Part shown: positions 1-8,819 of the stretch, piece by piece
How positions within the stretch are numbered: position 1 is the stretch's first letter
Layout of the letters: each line of letters opens with the position of its first letter
Origin: Hyphomicrobiales bacterium
GTDB taxonomy: Bacteria > Pseudomonadota > Alphaproteobacteria > Rhizobiales > Beijerinckiaceae
Direction of reading: 5' to 3'
NCBI GenBank assembly: GCA_900466745.1
Contig: UBNE01000034.1
Location: forward strand, 62,194-126,193
Length of the DNA: 64,000 nucleotides
Notes under the pieces: generated by a model
What the model was told of the DNA's origin: nothing
Databases searched by the model: none
What the model saw: the letters and a program-made list of their open reading frames with translations, nothing else
Position numbers and translations under genes: made by a program

Positions 1-194
1 AACGCCAGTGCGGACAAAGCCTTGCCCTTGAAGCGCTCGGCCGCGGCCGCCCGCGTCAGCAGAGCCTGCGCGCCCGGACCGGCCAGCGCCTCCGCCCGGC
101 CGGGCAAGGCCAGTTCGTCGGACAGGAAAACCACGAGATCGCGCCCTTCGACGGCGTCCAGGGGTTTGATCTCGAGCTTCGGGTGCTGCGACAT
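1..194 (-). CDS. pepA: Leucyl aminopeptidase, N-terminal fragment (runs off the window)
   Basis: The first 64 codons read on the minus strand begin [17 protein letters not shown] and include [12 protein letters not shown] and [14 protein letters not shown]. This fits the N-terminal macro-like domain of M17 leucyl aminopeptidases, which often keep a short G..VVF and RFKGK pattern. The catalytic domain lies outside the window. Divergent pepA next to lptF-lptG is common in Alphaproteobacteria, and that context carries much of the call. The start is the ATG at 194. Known role of the family: cytoplasmic peptide turnover with two metal ions. Identity rests on a short, weakly conserved region plus neighbours. 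Confidence 0.7.
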   Translation of the reverse strand, partial: MSQHPKLEIKPLDAVEGRDLVVFLSDELALPGRAEALAGPGAQALLTRAAAAERFKGKALSALA

Positions 195-263
195 GACCGG
201 CTCACAATCTTGCGAAAACTGTCGGGAAGGGACAGTTGGGGGACGCGCCGCAGACGATTCCCG

Positions 264-276
264 TTTGCGCCGCAAA
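264..276. promoter_or_regulatory. Small palindrome in the pepA/lptF divergent promoter region
   Basis: TTTGCG-C-CGCAAA is a perfect 6+6 inverted repeat in the 156-bp gap between the divergent pepA and lptF starts. Its place suits a regulator site, but no known operator is recognised and short palindromes arise easily by chance in GC-rich DNA. Confidence 0.25.
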
Positions 277-350
277 TCCGCCTATACCATAGGGTGTGTT
301 CGCCGAACCACCTGAGGGAGCTCCGGTTCCCTTTTCCCGGAAAGTAACGC

Positions 351-1544
351 GTGTTCCTCAACCGCCTCGACCGATACATCCTCAAGATCGCGGCGGTCGC
401 GGCGATCGTGCTGCTGCTTGGCCTCACCGGGGTGATCTGGGTGACGCAGGCGCTGCGCGAGGTCGACCTGATCACCGGCAAGGGCCAGACGATCCTGATC
501 TTCCTGACGGTGACGCTGCTCTCGCTGCCGGCGCTGATCGCGGGCATCGCCCCGGTCGCGCTGTTCATGTCGACGCTCTACACGCTGAACAAGCTCAACG
601 GCGATTCCGAGCTGATCGTGATGAACGCCGCCGGCGTGGCGCCGCACCGCGTCACCCGCCCCTTCCTCGTGCTGACCGTGGCGACCGCGCTGATCGTCGC
701 CTGGATGACAGTCTCGGTGATGCCGGCGAGCTTCCGGATGCTGCGCGACCTGATCACGCTGATCCGCGCCGACTTCGTCGCCAACGTCGTCAAGGAAGGC
801 CAGTTCGTCTCGCTCGATTCCGGCGTCACCTTCCATTACCGCGAGAAGGTCGGCGACGCCCTGGTCGGCATCTTCATGCAGGACCGGCGCGATCCGACCC
901 AGCCCTCGATCTATCTCGCCGAGCGCGGCCGCACCGTCGAGGCGGAAGGCCAGAGCTTCCTGATGCTGGAAAAGGGCACGATCCAGCGCGAGGCCAAGAA
1001 CACCGACACGACCTCGATCATCTCGTTCGAGCGCTACGCCCTCAACCTCTCGGCGCTGACCGGCGACACGACGGGCGGCCCCGGCGAGGGCGACGGCGAC
1101 AAGGTGATCTACAAGCCGCGCGAGCGCTCGACCTGGGAGCTGATCAACCAGGACCCGAACGAGCCCTACTACCAGATCCAGGCAGGCCGCTTCCGGGCCG
1201 AATTGCACAACCGCCTCTCGGCGCCGCTCTACCCCTTCGCCTTCATGCTGCTCGCCTTCGCCGCCATCGGCGAGGCGCGCACCACCCGCCAGGGCCGGGC
1301 GCTGGCGATCCAGGCGGCGATCCTGATCGTCGGCGGAACGCGGCTCGCCGCCTATGCGGCGTGGACGGCGAGCGTGCGCTCGCCTTTCGCCGCCGCCCTG
1401 CTCTATATCCTGCCGATCGCGGCGATGGTGCTCGCCGTCGCCTTCATCTTCTACGGCGAAAGGATGCGGCCGATCCTGGCGCGGCTGACAGCCCCGCTGA
1501 CCATGCCGCTCGTCTCCCTCATGGCTCGATTCCGGCGCGCCTGA
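351..1544 (+). CDS. lptF: LPS export permease LptF
   Basis: A 397-residue membrane protein of the YjgP/YjgQ family. It has an N-terminal helix after FLNRLDRYILK, two further helices near residues 50-115, a large periplasmic jellyroll domain and three C-terminal helices. With LptG and LptB it forms the inner-membrane ABC complex that lifts lipopolysaccharide toward LptD. Start is GTG; no in-frame ATG precedes the conserved N-terminus. It is the first gene of lptF-lptG-lptD, and its TGA overlaps the lptG ATG by one base (TGATG), implying coupled translation. LptF rather than LptG is assigned by position and by the usual order of the pair. Confidence 0.93.
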   Translation: MFLNRLDRYILKIAAVAAIVLLLGLTGVIWVTQALREVDLITGKGQTILIFLTVTLLSLPALIAGIAPVALFMSTLYTLNKLNGDSELIVMNAAGVAPHRVTRPFLVLTVATALIVAWMTVSVMPASFRMLRDLITLIRADFVANVVKEGQFVSLDSGVTFHYREKVGDALVGIFMQDRRDPTQPSIYLAERGRTVEAEGQSFLMLEKGTIQREAKNTDTTSIISFERYALNLSALTGDTTGGPGEGDGDKVIYKPRERSTWELINQDPNEPYYQIQAGRFRAELHNRLSAPLYPFAFMLLAFAAIGEARTTRQGRALAIQAAILIVGGTRLAAYAAWTASVRSPFAAALLYILPIAAMVLAVAFIFYGERMRPILARLTAPLTMPLVSLMARFRRA

Positions 1545-2638
1545 TGCTGCTCTTCACCACCCTCGGCCGCTATCTGACGCTGCGCTTCACGCGCGCCATC
1601 CTCAGCGTGTTCAGCACCTTCTTCTTCCTGATCGGCACGCTCGACTTCGTCGAGCTGATGCGCCGGGCCGGCGACTCGCCGATCGCCACCACGCCGAAGA
1701 TCATCATGCTGGCGCTCTATCGCGTGCCCAGCGTCGCCGAGCAGATCTTCCCGTTCGCGGCGCTCTTCGGCGGCATGTTCGCGCTGCTGACGCTGAGCCG
1801 GAAGCTGGAGCTCGTGATCGCGCGCTCCGCCGGCGTCTCGGCCTGGCAGTTCCTGCAGCCGGCGGCGGTGGTGGCGGGCGTGATCGGGCTGGTCTCGATC
1901 ATGATCTACAACCCGCTGGCCGCCGAGATGAAGCGCCGCGCGACCGCGCTGGAAACGCGGCTCTTCGTGCGCGCGGGCGGTCAATCCTCGGCCAGCCTGC
2001 CGGAAGTCTGGCTGCGCCAGGCCAGCGTCGACGGCCAGGCCGTCATCCGCGCCGCCGGAGCGCTGCCCGACGAGGACGGGCTCTCGCGTGTCGCGTTCTT
2101 CAACTTCAATCCCGACGGCTCCTTCCGGGACCGAATCGACGCGCGCCAGGCCGTCCTGCGGCCCGGCCATTGGGAGCTCAGCGACGCGCGCATCACCTCC
2201 GCCAAGGAGGAGCCGCAGAGCTACAAGAGCTACATGCTCGCGACGACGCTGGAGCCGGACCAAATGCGGCAGAGCTTCACCCCGCCCGAGGCCGTCGGCT
2301 TCTGGTCGATGCCTGCCGTCATCGAACGGACGCAGCGCGCCGGGCTCGACACGACACGCTACGAGCTGCGCTATCAATCGCTGATGGCGCGCCCGCTGCT
2401 GCTGATCGCCATGGTGCTGGTGGCCGCATCCGTTTCCTTAAGATTTTTCCGATTTGGTGGTGTCACCAAACTGGTGGTGGCTGGCGTCACGGCGGGGTTC
2501 GTGCTCTATGTGGCGACACAGCTGTCGGAGGAACTGGGATCGTCGGGAATCGTCAATCCGATCGTCGCGGCGTGGCTGCCCGCAGCATTGGGGACAATGC
2601 TGGGCGCTCTCGCCCTCCTCCATCAGGAAGACGGGTAG
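1544..2638 (+). CDS. lptG: LPS export permease LptG
   Basis: This 364-residue protein is the second YjgP/YjgQ-family permease. It begins MLLFTTLGRYLTLRFTRAIL and contains the RVPSVAEQIFPFAALFGGMF segment typical of LptG-type N-terminal helices. A periplasmic domain spans roughly residues 130-260, and three helices end the protein. It partners LptF in the LptB2FG exporter. Its ATG overlaps the lptF stop by one base. A 49-bp gap separates it from lptD, so all three genes for the route to the outer membrane are probably transcribed together. Confidence 0.93.
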   Translation: MLLFTTLGRYLTLRFTRAILSVFSTFFFLIGTLDFVELMRRAGDSPIATTPKIIMLALYRVPSVAEQIFPFAALFGGMFALLTLSRKLELVIARSAGVSAWQFLQPAAVVAGVIGLVSIMIYNPLAAEMKRRATALETRLFVRAGGQSSASLPEVWLRQASVDGQAVIRAAGALPDEDGLSRVAFFNFNPDGSFRDRIDARQAVLRPGHWELSDARITSAKEEPQSYKSYMLATTLEPDQMRQSFTPPEAVGFWSMPAVIERTQRAGLDTTRYELRYQSLMARPLLLIAMVLVAASVSLRFFRFGGVTKLVVAGVTAGFVLYVATQLSEELGSSGIVNPIVAAWLPAALGTMLGALALLHQEDG

Positions 2639-2687
2639 AACATATTGTGCCTATGGTTAATTTTGCGTTTAACGGACGGATCAAGGC

Positions 2688-5237
2688 GTGACCAACGTAG
2701 CGCGTTTCGCTGCGGCGACGGCACTCGCCTCCAGCCTCGCCTTTCTGATGGCGGGCCCGGGCTTCGCCCAGGGCAAGCCCTCCGCTGGCGGCAAGCCTTC
2801 GGCTGACGGAAAGCCGGCGGCCGCGGCGACGAAGCCGCAGGACCGCATGGTCGTCGATGCCCGCGAGCTCGTCTACGACAACGACAAGAAGACCGTCGCA
2901 GCCGTAGGCGACGTCCAGATTCTCTATCAGGGCCGCACCATCGAGGCGGACCGGGTCGTCTACGACCAGGCCAACAAGCGCGTCACCGCGGTCGGCAACG
3001 CCCGCATCATCGAGTCGAACGGCTCGGTGATCACCGGCGACCGCTTCAACCTCACCGACGATTTCCGCGACGGCTTCATCGACTCGCTCCGGGTGGTCAA
3101 TCCCGACAAGACCCGCTTCTCCGCCCCCCGCGCCGAACGGACCGACGGCGAGACCTTCATCTTCGACAAGGGCATCTACACGGCCTGCGAGCCCTGCAAG
3201 GACAATCCCGAGCGCCCGCCGCTCTGGCAGGTGCGCTCGGCGCGGATCATTCACAAGAAGTCCGAGCAGACGATCTACTACGAGGACGCCCGGCTCGAAT
3301 TCGCCGGTATTCCGATGGCCTACATCCCGTATATGTCGGGCCCGGATTCGACCGTGAAGCGCAAGACCGGCTTCCTGGCGCCGAAATTCATCAACACCTC
3401 GGCGCTCGGCTTCGGCGTCGGCCTGCCCTATTTCATCAACCTCGCGCCGAATTACGACCTGACGCTGACGCCGACCTATCTGACCCGGCAGGGGCTGCTG
3501 GGCCAGGTCGAGTGGCGCCACCGCCTGCTCAACGGCTCCTATTCGATCCGGGCCTCGGGGATCTTCCAGCAGGACAAGGACGCCTTCCTCGCGGCGCCGC
3601 TGGGGCCGCGCGACAAGGAGTTCCGCGGCTCGCTGGAGAGCAGCGGCAAGTTCTTCATCAATCCGCGCTGGACCATCGGCTGGAACGCCTCGATGTCGAC
3701 GGATCGCTGGTTCTACAAGAACTACCGCATCCTCAACACGACCCTGAGCAACACGACCTATCTGCAGGAATCGATCTCGACCGCCTATCTGAACGGCCAG
3801 AGCCCGACCGCCTGGTTCGATCTGCGCGGCTATTATTTCCAGCCCCTCAACTATCAGGACTGGCAGAAGCAGCAGCCCGTCGTGCTGCCGGTGCTCGACT
3901 ACGACAAGCGCATCCACAAGCCGGCCTTCTTCGGCGGCGAGCTGGAGTTCAACGTCAACGTCACCAGCCTCAACCGCGACACGGCGGCCTTCGCCGAGCT
4001 GCCGCAGCAGAAGAGCTACCTGATCTCGACGCCGAGCTATTCGCTCTATGACGGCTGCGCGGTCTACGACAAGAACCACTGCCTCGTGCGCGGCCTGGCG
4101 GGCAATGTCTCGCGCGCATCGGCGCAGTTGTCCTGGCGGCGCAACGTCATCGACTCGTTTGGCCAGATCTGGACGCCCTACGCCTCGCTGCGGGCCGACG
4201 TCTTCGCGATCAGCCCCGACACCAATGGAATCATCAACTCGCGCGTCGCGACCATCGCCGATGCCTCGGACGACGTCTTCGGGCGCGTCATGCCGGCCGT
4301 CGGCCTGATGTACCGCTATCCCTTCGTCGCCAAGACGGATTGGGGCACGCACATCATCGAGCCGGTGGCGCAGATCGTCGCGCGGCCGAACGAGACCAAC
4401 AGCCTGCGCGTCGCCAACGAGGACGCGCAGAGCCTGGTGTTCGACGCCAACAACCTGTTCGAGTGGAACGGCAAGTTCTCCGGCTACGACCGGCTGGAGG
4501 GCGGCACGCGCGCCAATGTCGGCGCGCTCTATACGGGCCGCTTCGGCAAGGAGGCCTATGCCAACCTTCTCATCGGCCAGTCCTTCCAGCTCGCCGGGCG
4601 CAACTCCTATTCCTCCGGCGACCTCGTCAACACCGGCCTCGATTCCGGGCTGAACACCGACAGCTCCGACTATGTCGCCCGGGCCCAGATCTCGCCGATG
4701 AAGGGGTTCTTCCTGACCGGAGCGACCCGCCTCGACCACAGCACCTTCGAACCGCAGCGGATCGACGCCGCGGCGACCTATTCGAATACCGTGATCTCGA
4801 CCTCGGTCGGATACGGCCGCTACGAGCCCCAGCCCGATCTCGGCATCTTCCGCCGGCGCGAAGGCCTGTCGCTGAGCGGTTCGCTGCGCGTCGCCGAGAA
4901 CTGGCGCGTCCGCGGCAGCGTGCTGTTCGACCTCGACAAGTACAAATACGATCGCGAGCAGTGGCGCGCGGCCTATGCCGCCGGAACGGCGACGGTCGCG
5001 ACCTATCCCAATACAGGCCCGTTCCAGACCGCCTCGACATCGCTCGGCCTCAACTACACCGACGAGTGCACCGTCTTCGACGTCAGCTATTCGCAGAGCT
5101 ATGCGGACCGGCAGGCCGGCGCGACGAAGGACACCCGCACCATCATGTTCCGGCTGGAGCTGCGCACGCTGGGCGAGATCAACTATTCTCAGAATCTCGG
5201 AGCCACGACCGGCGACGGCGTGAGCAGCAGCAATTGA
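2688..5237 (+). CDS. lptD: LPS-assembly outer-membrane protein LptD
   Basis: This 849-residue protein starts at GTG with a clear signal peptide (about residues 1-28, ending GPGFAQ). An LptA/OstA-like domain follows at about 50-170 (VDARELVYDNDKKTVAAVGDV), then a long beta-barrel rich in alternating aromatic strands. CEPC near residue 165 and later cysteines match the family's disulfide region. LptD with LptE inserts lipopolysaccharide into the outer leaflet. Just after the signal peptide is a short GKPSAGGKPSADGKPAAA repeat, probably a flexible tether. No surA-type chaperone follows, unlike in many rhizobial loci. Confidence 0.95.
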   Translation: MTNVARFAAATALASSLAFLMAGPGFAQGKPSAGGKPSADGKPAAAATKPQDRMVVDARELVYDNDKKTVAAVGDVQILYQGRTIEADRVVYDQANKRVTAVGNARIIESNGSVITGDRFNLTDDFRDGFIDSLRVVNPDKTRFSAPRAERTDGETFIFDKGIYTACEPCKDNPERPPLWQVRSARIIHKKSEQTIYYEDARLEFAGIPMAYIPYMSGPDSTVKRKTGFLAPKFINTSALGFGVGLPYFINLAPNYDLTLTPTYLTRQGLLGQVEWRHRLLNGSYSIRASGIFQQDKDAFLAAPLGPRDKEFRGSLESSGKFFINPRWTIGWNASMSTDRWFYKNYRILNTTLSNTTYLQESISTAYLNGQSPTAWFDLRGYYFQPLNYQDWQKQQPVVLPVLDYDKRIHKPAFFGGELEFNVNVTSLNRDTAAFAELPQQKSYLISTPSYSLYDGCAVYDKNHCLVRGLAGNVSRASAQLSWRRNVIDSFGQIWTPYASLRADVFAISPDTNGIINSRVATIADASDDVFGRVMPAVGLMYRYPFVAKTDWGTHIIEPVAQIVARPNETNSLRVANEDAQSLVFDANNLFEWNGKFSGYDRLEGGTRANVGALYTGRFGKEAYANLLIGQSFQLAGRNSYSSGDLVNTGLDSGLNTDSSDYVARAQISPMKGFFLTGATRLDHSTFEPQRIDAAATYSNTVISTSVGYGRYEPQPDLGIFRRREGLSLSGSLRVAENWRVRGSVLFDLDKYKYDREQWRAAYAAGTATVATYPNTGPFQTASTSLGLNYTDECTVFDVSYSQSYADRQAGATKDTRTIMFRLELRTLGEINYSQNLGATTGDGVSSSN

Positions 5238-5243
5238 GGCGAT

Positions 5244-5264
5244 GCGGGCCGCCGGACGGCCCGC
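5244..5264 (+). other. Stem-loop after lptD
   Basis: GCGGGCCG and CGGCCCGC form a perfect 8-bp stem around a 5-base loop, 6 bases after the lptD stop. There is no U-tract, so this is a processing or stabilising hairpin rather than a clear terminator. It also argues against starting pdxA at the ATG at 5242, which would place the stem inside the coding sequence. Confidence 0.5.
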
Positions 5265-5289
5265 GCCCGCCGCGATATCGGAGCACCCC

Positions 5290-6309
5290 TTGCCGAGCCT
5301 GCCGCTAGCGCTGACCCAGGGCGACCCGGCCGGCGTCGGGCCGGAACTGACCCTGCGCGCCTGGCAGGAACGCCGCGAGCGCACGCTTCCGGCCTTCGCC
5401 TGCATCGCGAATCCCGGCCATCTGAGGCGGACGGCGGAGCGGCTGGGCTGGCATGTTCCGATCCGGGAATGCGGCTGGAGCGACGCCCCCGCGGTCTTTT
5501 CCCAAGCGCTGCCGGTGATCCCGCTGGAGCAGCCGGTCGAAGCCGCGGCCGGCGAGCCCGACCCGTCTTCGGCCGCGGCCACGATCGCCTCGATCGACCG
5601 GGCCGTGGCGGCCGTGCGAAGCGGCCAGACCGGTGCCGTCGTGACCAATCCGATCGCGAAATCAGTGCTTTATGCCGCCGGCTTCAAGCATCCCGGACAC
5701 ACCGAATACCTCGCTCACCTGGCCGCCGACGGCGGAGTCGAACCCTTGCCGGTGATGATGCTGTGGTGCGAGGAGCTCGCCGTCGTTCCGGTAACCATTC
5801 ATGTCCCGCTGCGGGAGGTCCCGGATCTCCTGACCGCGCCATTGATCGTCGAGACGGCCCGCATCGTCGCGGTGGGGCTGCGCCGGCAGTTCGGCATCGC
5901 CGCGCCGCGGCTCGCCCTCAGCGGGCTCAACCCGCATGCCGGCGAGAACGGCACGATGGGGCGCGAGGACGAGGAGATCGTCAAGCCGGCCATCGCGCAG
6001 CTTCGGGCCGAAGGCGTCGACGCGCGCGGCCCCTATCCGGCCGACACGATGTTCCATGCCCGCGCCAGGGCCGGCTACGACGTGGCGCTGGCGATGTATC
6101 ACGACCAGGCGCTGATCCCGATCAAGACCATCGCCTTCGACGACGGCGTCAACGTCACGCTCGGACTGCCCTTCATCCGCACCTCGCCCGACCATGGCAC
6201 GGCCTTCGACATCGCCGGACGCGGCATCGCGCGCCCCGACAGCCTCTGTGCGGCGCTGAAGCTCGCGGCGCGCATGGCGGAGCGGCAGGACACGGTATCC
6301 CGCGCATGA
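5290..6309 (+). CDS. pdxA: 4-hydroxythreonine-4-phosphate dehydrogenase PdxA
   Basis: Catalyses the NAD-dependent oxidation of 4-phosphohydroxythreonine in the DXP-dependent pyridoxal phosphate pathway. The 339-residue product opens [19 protein letters not shown], the family signature. It carries metal-ligand histidines in HPGHTEYLA (about 125) and MYHDQALIP (about 265), then [19 protein letters not shown]. The TTG at 5290 is chosen because GGAG lies 6 bases upstream and homologues begin at this point. The in-frame ATG at 5242 would add 16 unlike residues across a hairpin. The stop overlaps the rsmA start (ATGA). Confidence 0.93.
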   Translation: MPSLPLALTQGDPAGVGPELTLRAWQERRERTLPAFACIANPGHLRRTAERLGWHVPIRECGWSDAPAVFSQALPVIPLEQPVEAAAGEPDPSSAAATIASIDRAVAAVRSGQTGAVVTNPIAKSVLYAAGFKHPGHTEYLAHLAADGGVEPLPVMMLWCEELAVVPVTIHVPLREVPDLLTAPLIVETARIVAVGLRRQFGIAAPRLALSGLNPHAGENGTMGREDEEIVKPAIAQLRAEGVDARGPYPADTMFHARARAGYDVALAMYHDQALIPIKTIAFDDGVNVTLGLPFIRTSPDHGTAFDIAGRGIARPDSLCAALKLAARMAERQDTVSRA

Positions 6310-7178
6310 GCCAGATCGACGACCTGCCGCCCCTGCGCGAGGTGGTCGAGCGCCACGGGCTGATGGCCCGGAAGGCGCTCGGCCAGAACTTCCTGTTCGA
6401 CCTCAACCTGACCGGCCGGATCGCGCGCGCCGCCGGCCCGCTCGACGGCGAGACGGTGGTCGAGATCGGCCCCGGGCCCGGCGGGCTGACGCGCGCCCTG
6501 CTCGCCAACGGCGCCGGCCGCGTCATCGCGATCGAGCGCGACCGGCGCTGCCTGCCGGCGCTGGCGGAGATCGCGGCGCATTATCCGGGGCGGCTGGAGG
6601 TCGTCGACGGCGACGCCCTCGCCACCGATCTGGCGCCCTATCTCCAGGGCAGGCCCGCCCGCATCGTCGCCAACCTGCCCTACAATATCGGGACGCCCCT
6701 GCTGGTCGGCTGGCTGAGCCAGGAGCCCTGGCCGTCCTGGTGGACGTCGCTGACGCTGATGTTCCAGCGCGAGGTCGCCGAGCGCATCGTCGCCGCGCCG
6801 GAGGAGCGGGCCGATTACGGCCGGCTCGCGGTTCTGGCCAATTGGCGCTGCCGGACGAAGATCCTGTTCGACGTGCCGCGCGGCGCCTTCGTGCCGCCGC
6901 CGAAGATCACCTCCTCCGTGGTCCAGCTCCTGCCGCGCGAGGCCCCCGAGCCCTGCGACCGCCGCCTGCTGGAGCGGGTGACGCTCGCGGCCTTCGGCCA
7001 GCGCCGCAAGATGCTGCGGCAGAGCCTGAAGGCGGTGCTGCCGGATCCGGCCCCGATCATCGCCGCGGCCGGCCTGGCGGAGACGGCGCGGGCCGAGGAG
7101 GTGCCGGTCTCCGGCTTCGTGAGGCTGGCGAACGCGCTCGCGGCGGAGCTTCAGGCCGGCTCCTCGGCGAGAAGCTGA
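6306..7178 (+). CDS. rsmA: 16S rRNA (adenine1518-N6/adenine1519-N6)-dimethyltransferase
   Basis: KsgA/RsmA dimethylates two adjacent adenines at the 3' end of 16S rRNA late in 30S assembly. The 290-residue protein shows GQNFL (26-30), the SAM-binding loop EIGPGPGG (53-60), and the catalytic NLPYNIG (123-129). A C-terminal helical domain contains [13 protein letters not shown]. It is coupled to pdxA by a 4-base overlap. Its 3' end overlaps the convergent gmk tail by 28 bases, so the two transcripts are antisense there. Confidence 0.95.
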   Translation: MSQIDDLPPLREVVERHGLMARKALGQNFLFDLNLTGRIARAAGPLDGETVVEIGPGPGGLTRALLANGAGRVIAIERDRRCLPALAEIAAHYPGRLEVVDGDALATDLAPYLQGRPARIVANLPYNIGTPLLVGWLSQEPWPSWWTSLTLMFQREVAERIVAAPEERADYGRLAVLANWRCRTKILFDVPRGAFVPPPKITSSVVQLLPREAPEPCDRRLLERVTLAAFGQRRKMLRQSLKAVLPDPAPIIAAAGLAETARAEEVPVSGFVRLANALAAELQAGSSARS

Positions 7179-7798
7179 TCGACGAAATCGCCGAGGCCGA
7201 CGGCGCGGCTGCGCTTCAGCCGCTCGGCGGTCAGGATCGCCTTGATCGCGTCATAGGCGGCGGTGAGGTCGTCGTTGACGATGACGTAGTCGTACTGGCT
7301 CCAGCGGGCGATCTCGTCGCGCGCATTCGCCAGCCGCTTGGCGATGACCTCGGGCGCATCCTCGGCCCGGCGCACGAGGCGCGAGCGCAGCTCCGCCATC
7401 GAGGGCGGCAGGATGAAGATCGTCACCACATCGGCGCGCGCCTTCTTGACGATCTGCTGGGTGCCCTGCCAGTCGATGTCGAAGAGCACGTCGCGCCCGG
7501 CCGCCAGCGAGGCCTCGACCTCCTTGCGCGGGGTGCCGTAGCCATTGCCGTGGACCTCGGCCCATTCCAGCAGGTCGTTGTGCTGGCGCATGGCGTCGAA
7601 GGCGCCGCGGTCGATGAAGCGGTAATGCACGCCGTCGATCTCGGAGGGCCGGCGCGGGCGCGTCGTCACCGAGATCGAGAGATCGAGATTGTTCTCGTTC
7701 TGCGAGAGATTGCGCGTCAGAGTCGATTTGCCGGCGCCCGAGGGCGAGGACAGGATCAGCATGAGGCCGCGGCGGGCCGGGCGGGTTGTCTCGGCCAT
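7151..7798 (-). CDS. gmk: Guanylate kinase
   Basis: Converts GMP to GDP with ATP in purine nucleotide synthesis. The 215-residue product has the P-loop SPSGAGKST (about 18-26), the GMP-binding region [19 protein letters not shown], and [12 protein letters not shown]. The ATG at 7798 is chosen because GGAG lies 8 bases upstream. The GTG at 7807, which overlaps the yicC stop, is an alternative adding three residues. It follows yicC directly in the same direction, a conserved pairing in Alphaproteobacteria. Confidence 0.94.
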   Translation of the reverse strand: MAETTRPARRGLMLILSSPSGAGKSTLTRNLSQNENNLDLSISVTTRPRRPSEIDGVHYRFIDRGAFDAMRQHNDLLEWAEVHGNGYGTPRKEVEASLAAGRDVLFDIDWQGTQQIVKKARADVVTIFILPPSMAELRSRLVRRAEDAPEVIAKRLANARDEIARWSQYDYVIVNDDLTAAYDAIKAILTAERLKRSRAVGLGDFVDQLLAEEPA

Positions 7799-7803
7799 CG
7801 GGC

Positions 7804-8685
7804 TCACTCCACGTTCTGGACCTGCTCGCGCATCTGGTCGACGACCGTGCGCAGGTCGAGGCCGATCCGGGACAGGCCGGGATCGTTGGCCTTGGCGCAG
7901 AGCGTCGAGGCCTCGCGGCCGAATTCCTGCGCCAGGAAATCGAGCTTGCGGCCGATCGGGCCGCCCTTCGCCAGCAATTCGCGCAAGGCCGCGACATGGG
8001 CGTGCAGCCGGTCGATCTCCTCGCGGATATCCGCGCGCACGGCGATGAGCGCGGCTTCCTGGTGGAGGCGTTGCGGGTCAAGCCCACCCGCCGCGCCGAG
8101 CAGGGCCTCGAGCTGGGCCGCGATGCGGGCGCGGATCGCCTCGGCGCTGCGAGCCGGATGGTTCTCGGCTTCCGAGGCCAGGCGCGCGATCGTCTCGACA
8201 TGGCCAAGCACGATCGCCTCGAGCGCGCGGCCCTCGCCGGCGCGGGCCTCCTTGAGCGCCTCGGCGGCGGCCTCGAGCCCGGCGAGCGCCGGCTTCTCGA
8301 TGGCGCCGAGCGCGTCCTGGGCCTCGTCGGCATAGTCGACCACGCCGCGGATGCCGAGCAGCCCGTCATAGGTCGGCGGGTCGATGCCGGCTGCCGGCGG
8401 CAGCTTCGCGATCGCCTCCAGCAGGGCCTCCAGCACCGCCTCGTTGACGCGGGGGCGCGGCGGACCGGCGTCGCTGGTGACGCTGAGATTGACGTGCAGG
8501 GTGCCGCGCGCGAAGGCGCCGGTCAGGCGCTTGCGGGCCGCCTCGGCCAGCACCTCGAAGCCGGGCGGGACACGGACCCGCAGATCGAGCCCGCGGCCGT
8601 TGACGCTGCGGATCTCCCAGGCCCAGCCATGAATGCCGGCCGTCCCCGCCGCACGGGCAAAGCCCGTCATGCTCTCGATGGCCAT
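7804..8685 (-). CDS. YicC family protein (endoribonuclease YicC-like)
   Basis: This 293-residue protein starts [12 protein letters not shown] and has the YicC N-terminal domain (about 1-155) with the family motif [21 protein letters not shown], then the C-terminal DUF1732 domain containing [11 protein letters not shown] and [16 protein letters not shown]. Some YicC members act as endoribonucleases on sRNA or mRNA; that activity is family knowledge, not shown here. The gene sits directly upstream of gmk with a four-base overlap to gmk's alternative GTG start. Confidence 0.9.
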   Translation of the reverse strand: MAIESMTGFARAAGTAGIHGWAWEIRSVNGRGLDLRVRVPPGFEVLAEAARKRLTGAFARGTLHVNLSVTSDAGPPRPRVNEAVLEALLEAIAKLPPAAGIDPPTYDGLLGIRGVVDYADEAQDALGAIEKPALAGLEAAAEALKEARAGEGRALEAIVLGHVETIARLASEAENHPARSAEAIRARIAAQLEALLGAAGGLDPQRLHQEAALIAVRADIREEIDRLHAHVAALRELLAKGGPIGRKLDFLAQEFGREASTLCAKANDPGLSRIGLDLRTVVDQMREQVQNVE

Positions 8686-8819
8686 TCATCCCCCGCTTTG
8701 CGATCCGTCTGCCGCGCCTTTCCCGGGCGCGATGCGGCGGGACCGTAGTGGCGCGCTGCGGCCATCGCAAGCGCGGCGACGCGGAAGATGGGGACGACGG
8801 GCCGCCGTCCCCGGCCTCG

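Noticed and set aside
5242-5289. ATG at 5242 as the pdxA start
   Set aside because: It would put a perfect 8-bp hairpin and 16 unlike residues at the N-terminus, with no usable ribosome-binding spacing. TTG 5290 has GGAG six bases upstream and begins at the family's normal N-terminus.
2553-5648. Minus-strand open frame of about 1030 codons antisense to lptD
   Set aside because: lptD on the plus strand has a signal peptide, domain order and length that match the family. The antisense translation has no recognisable domain.
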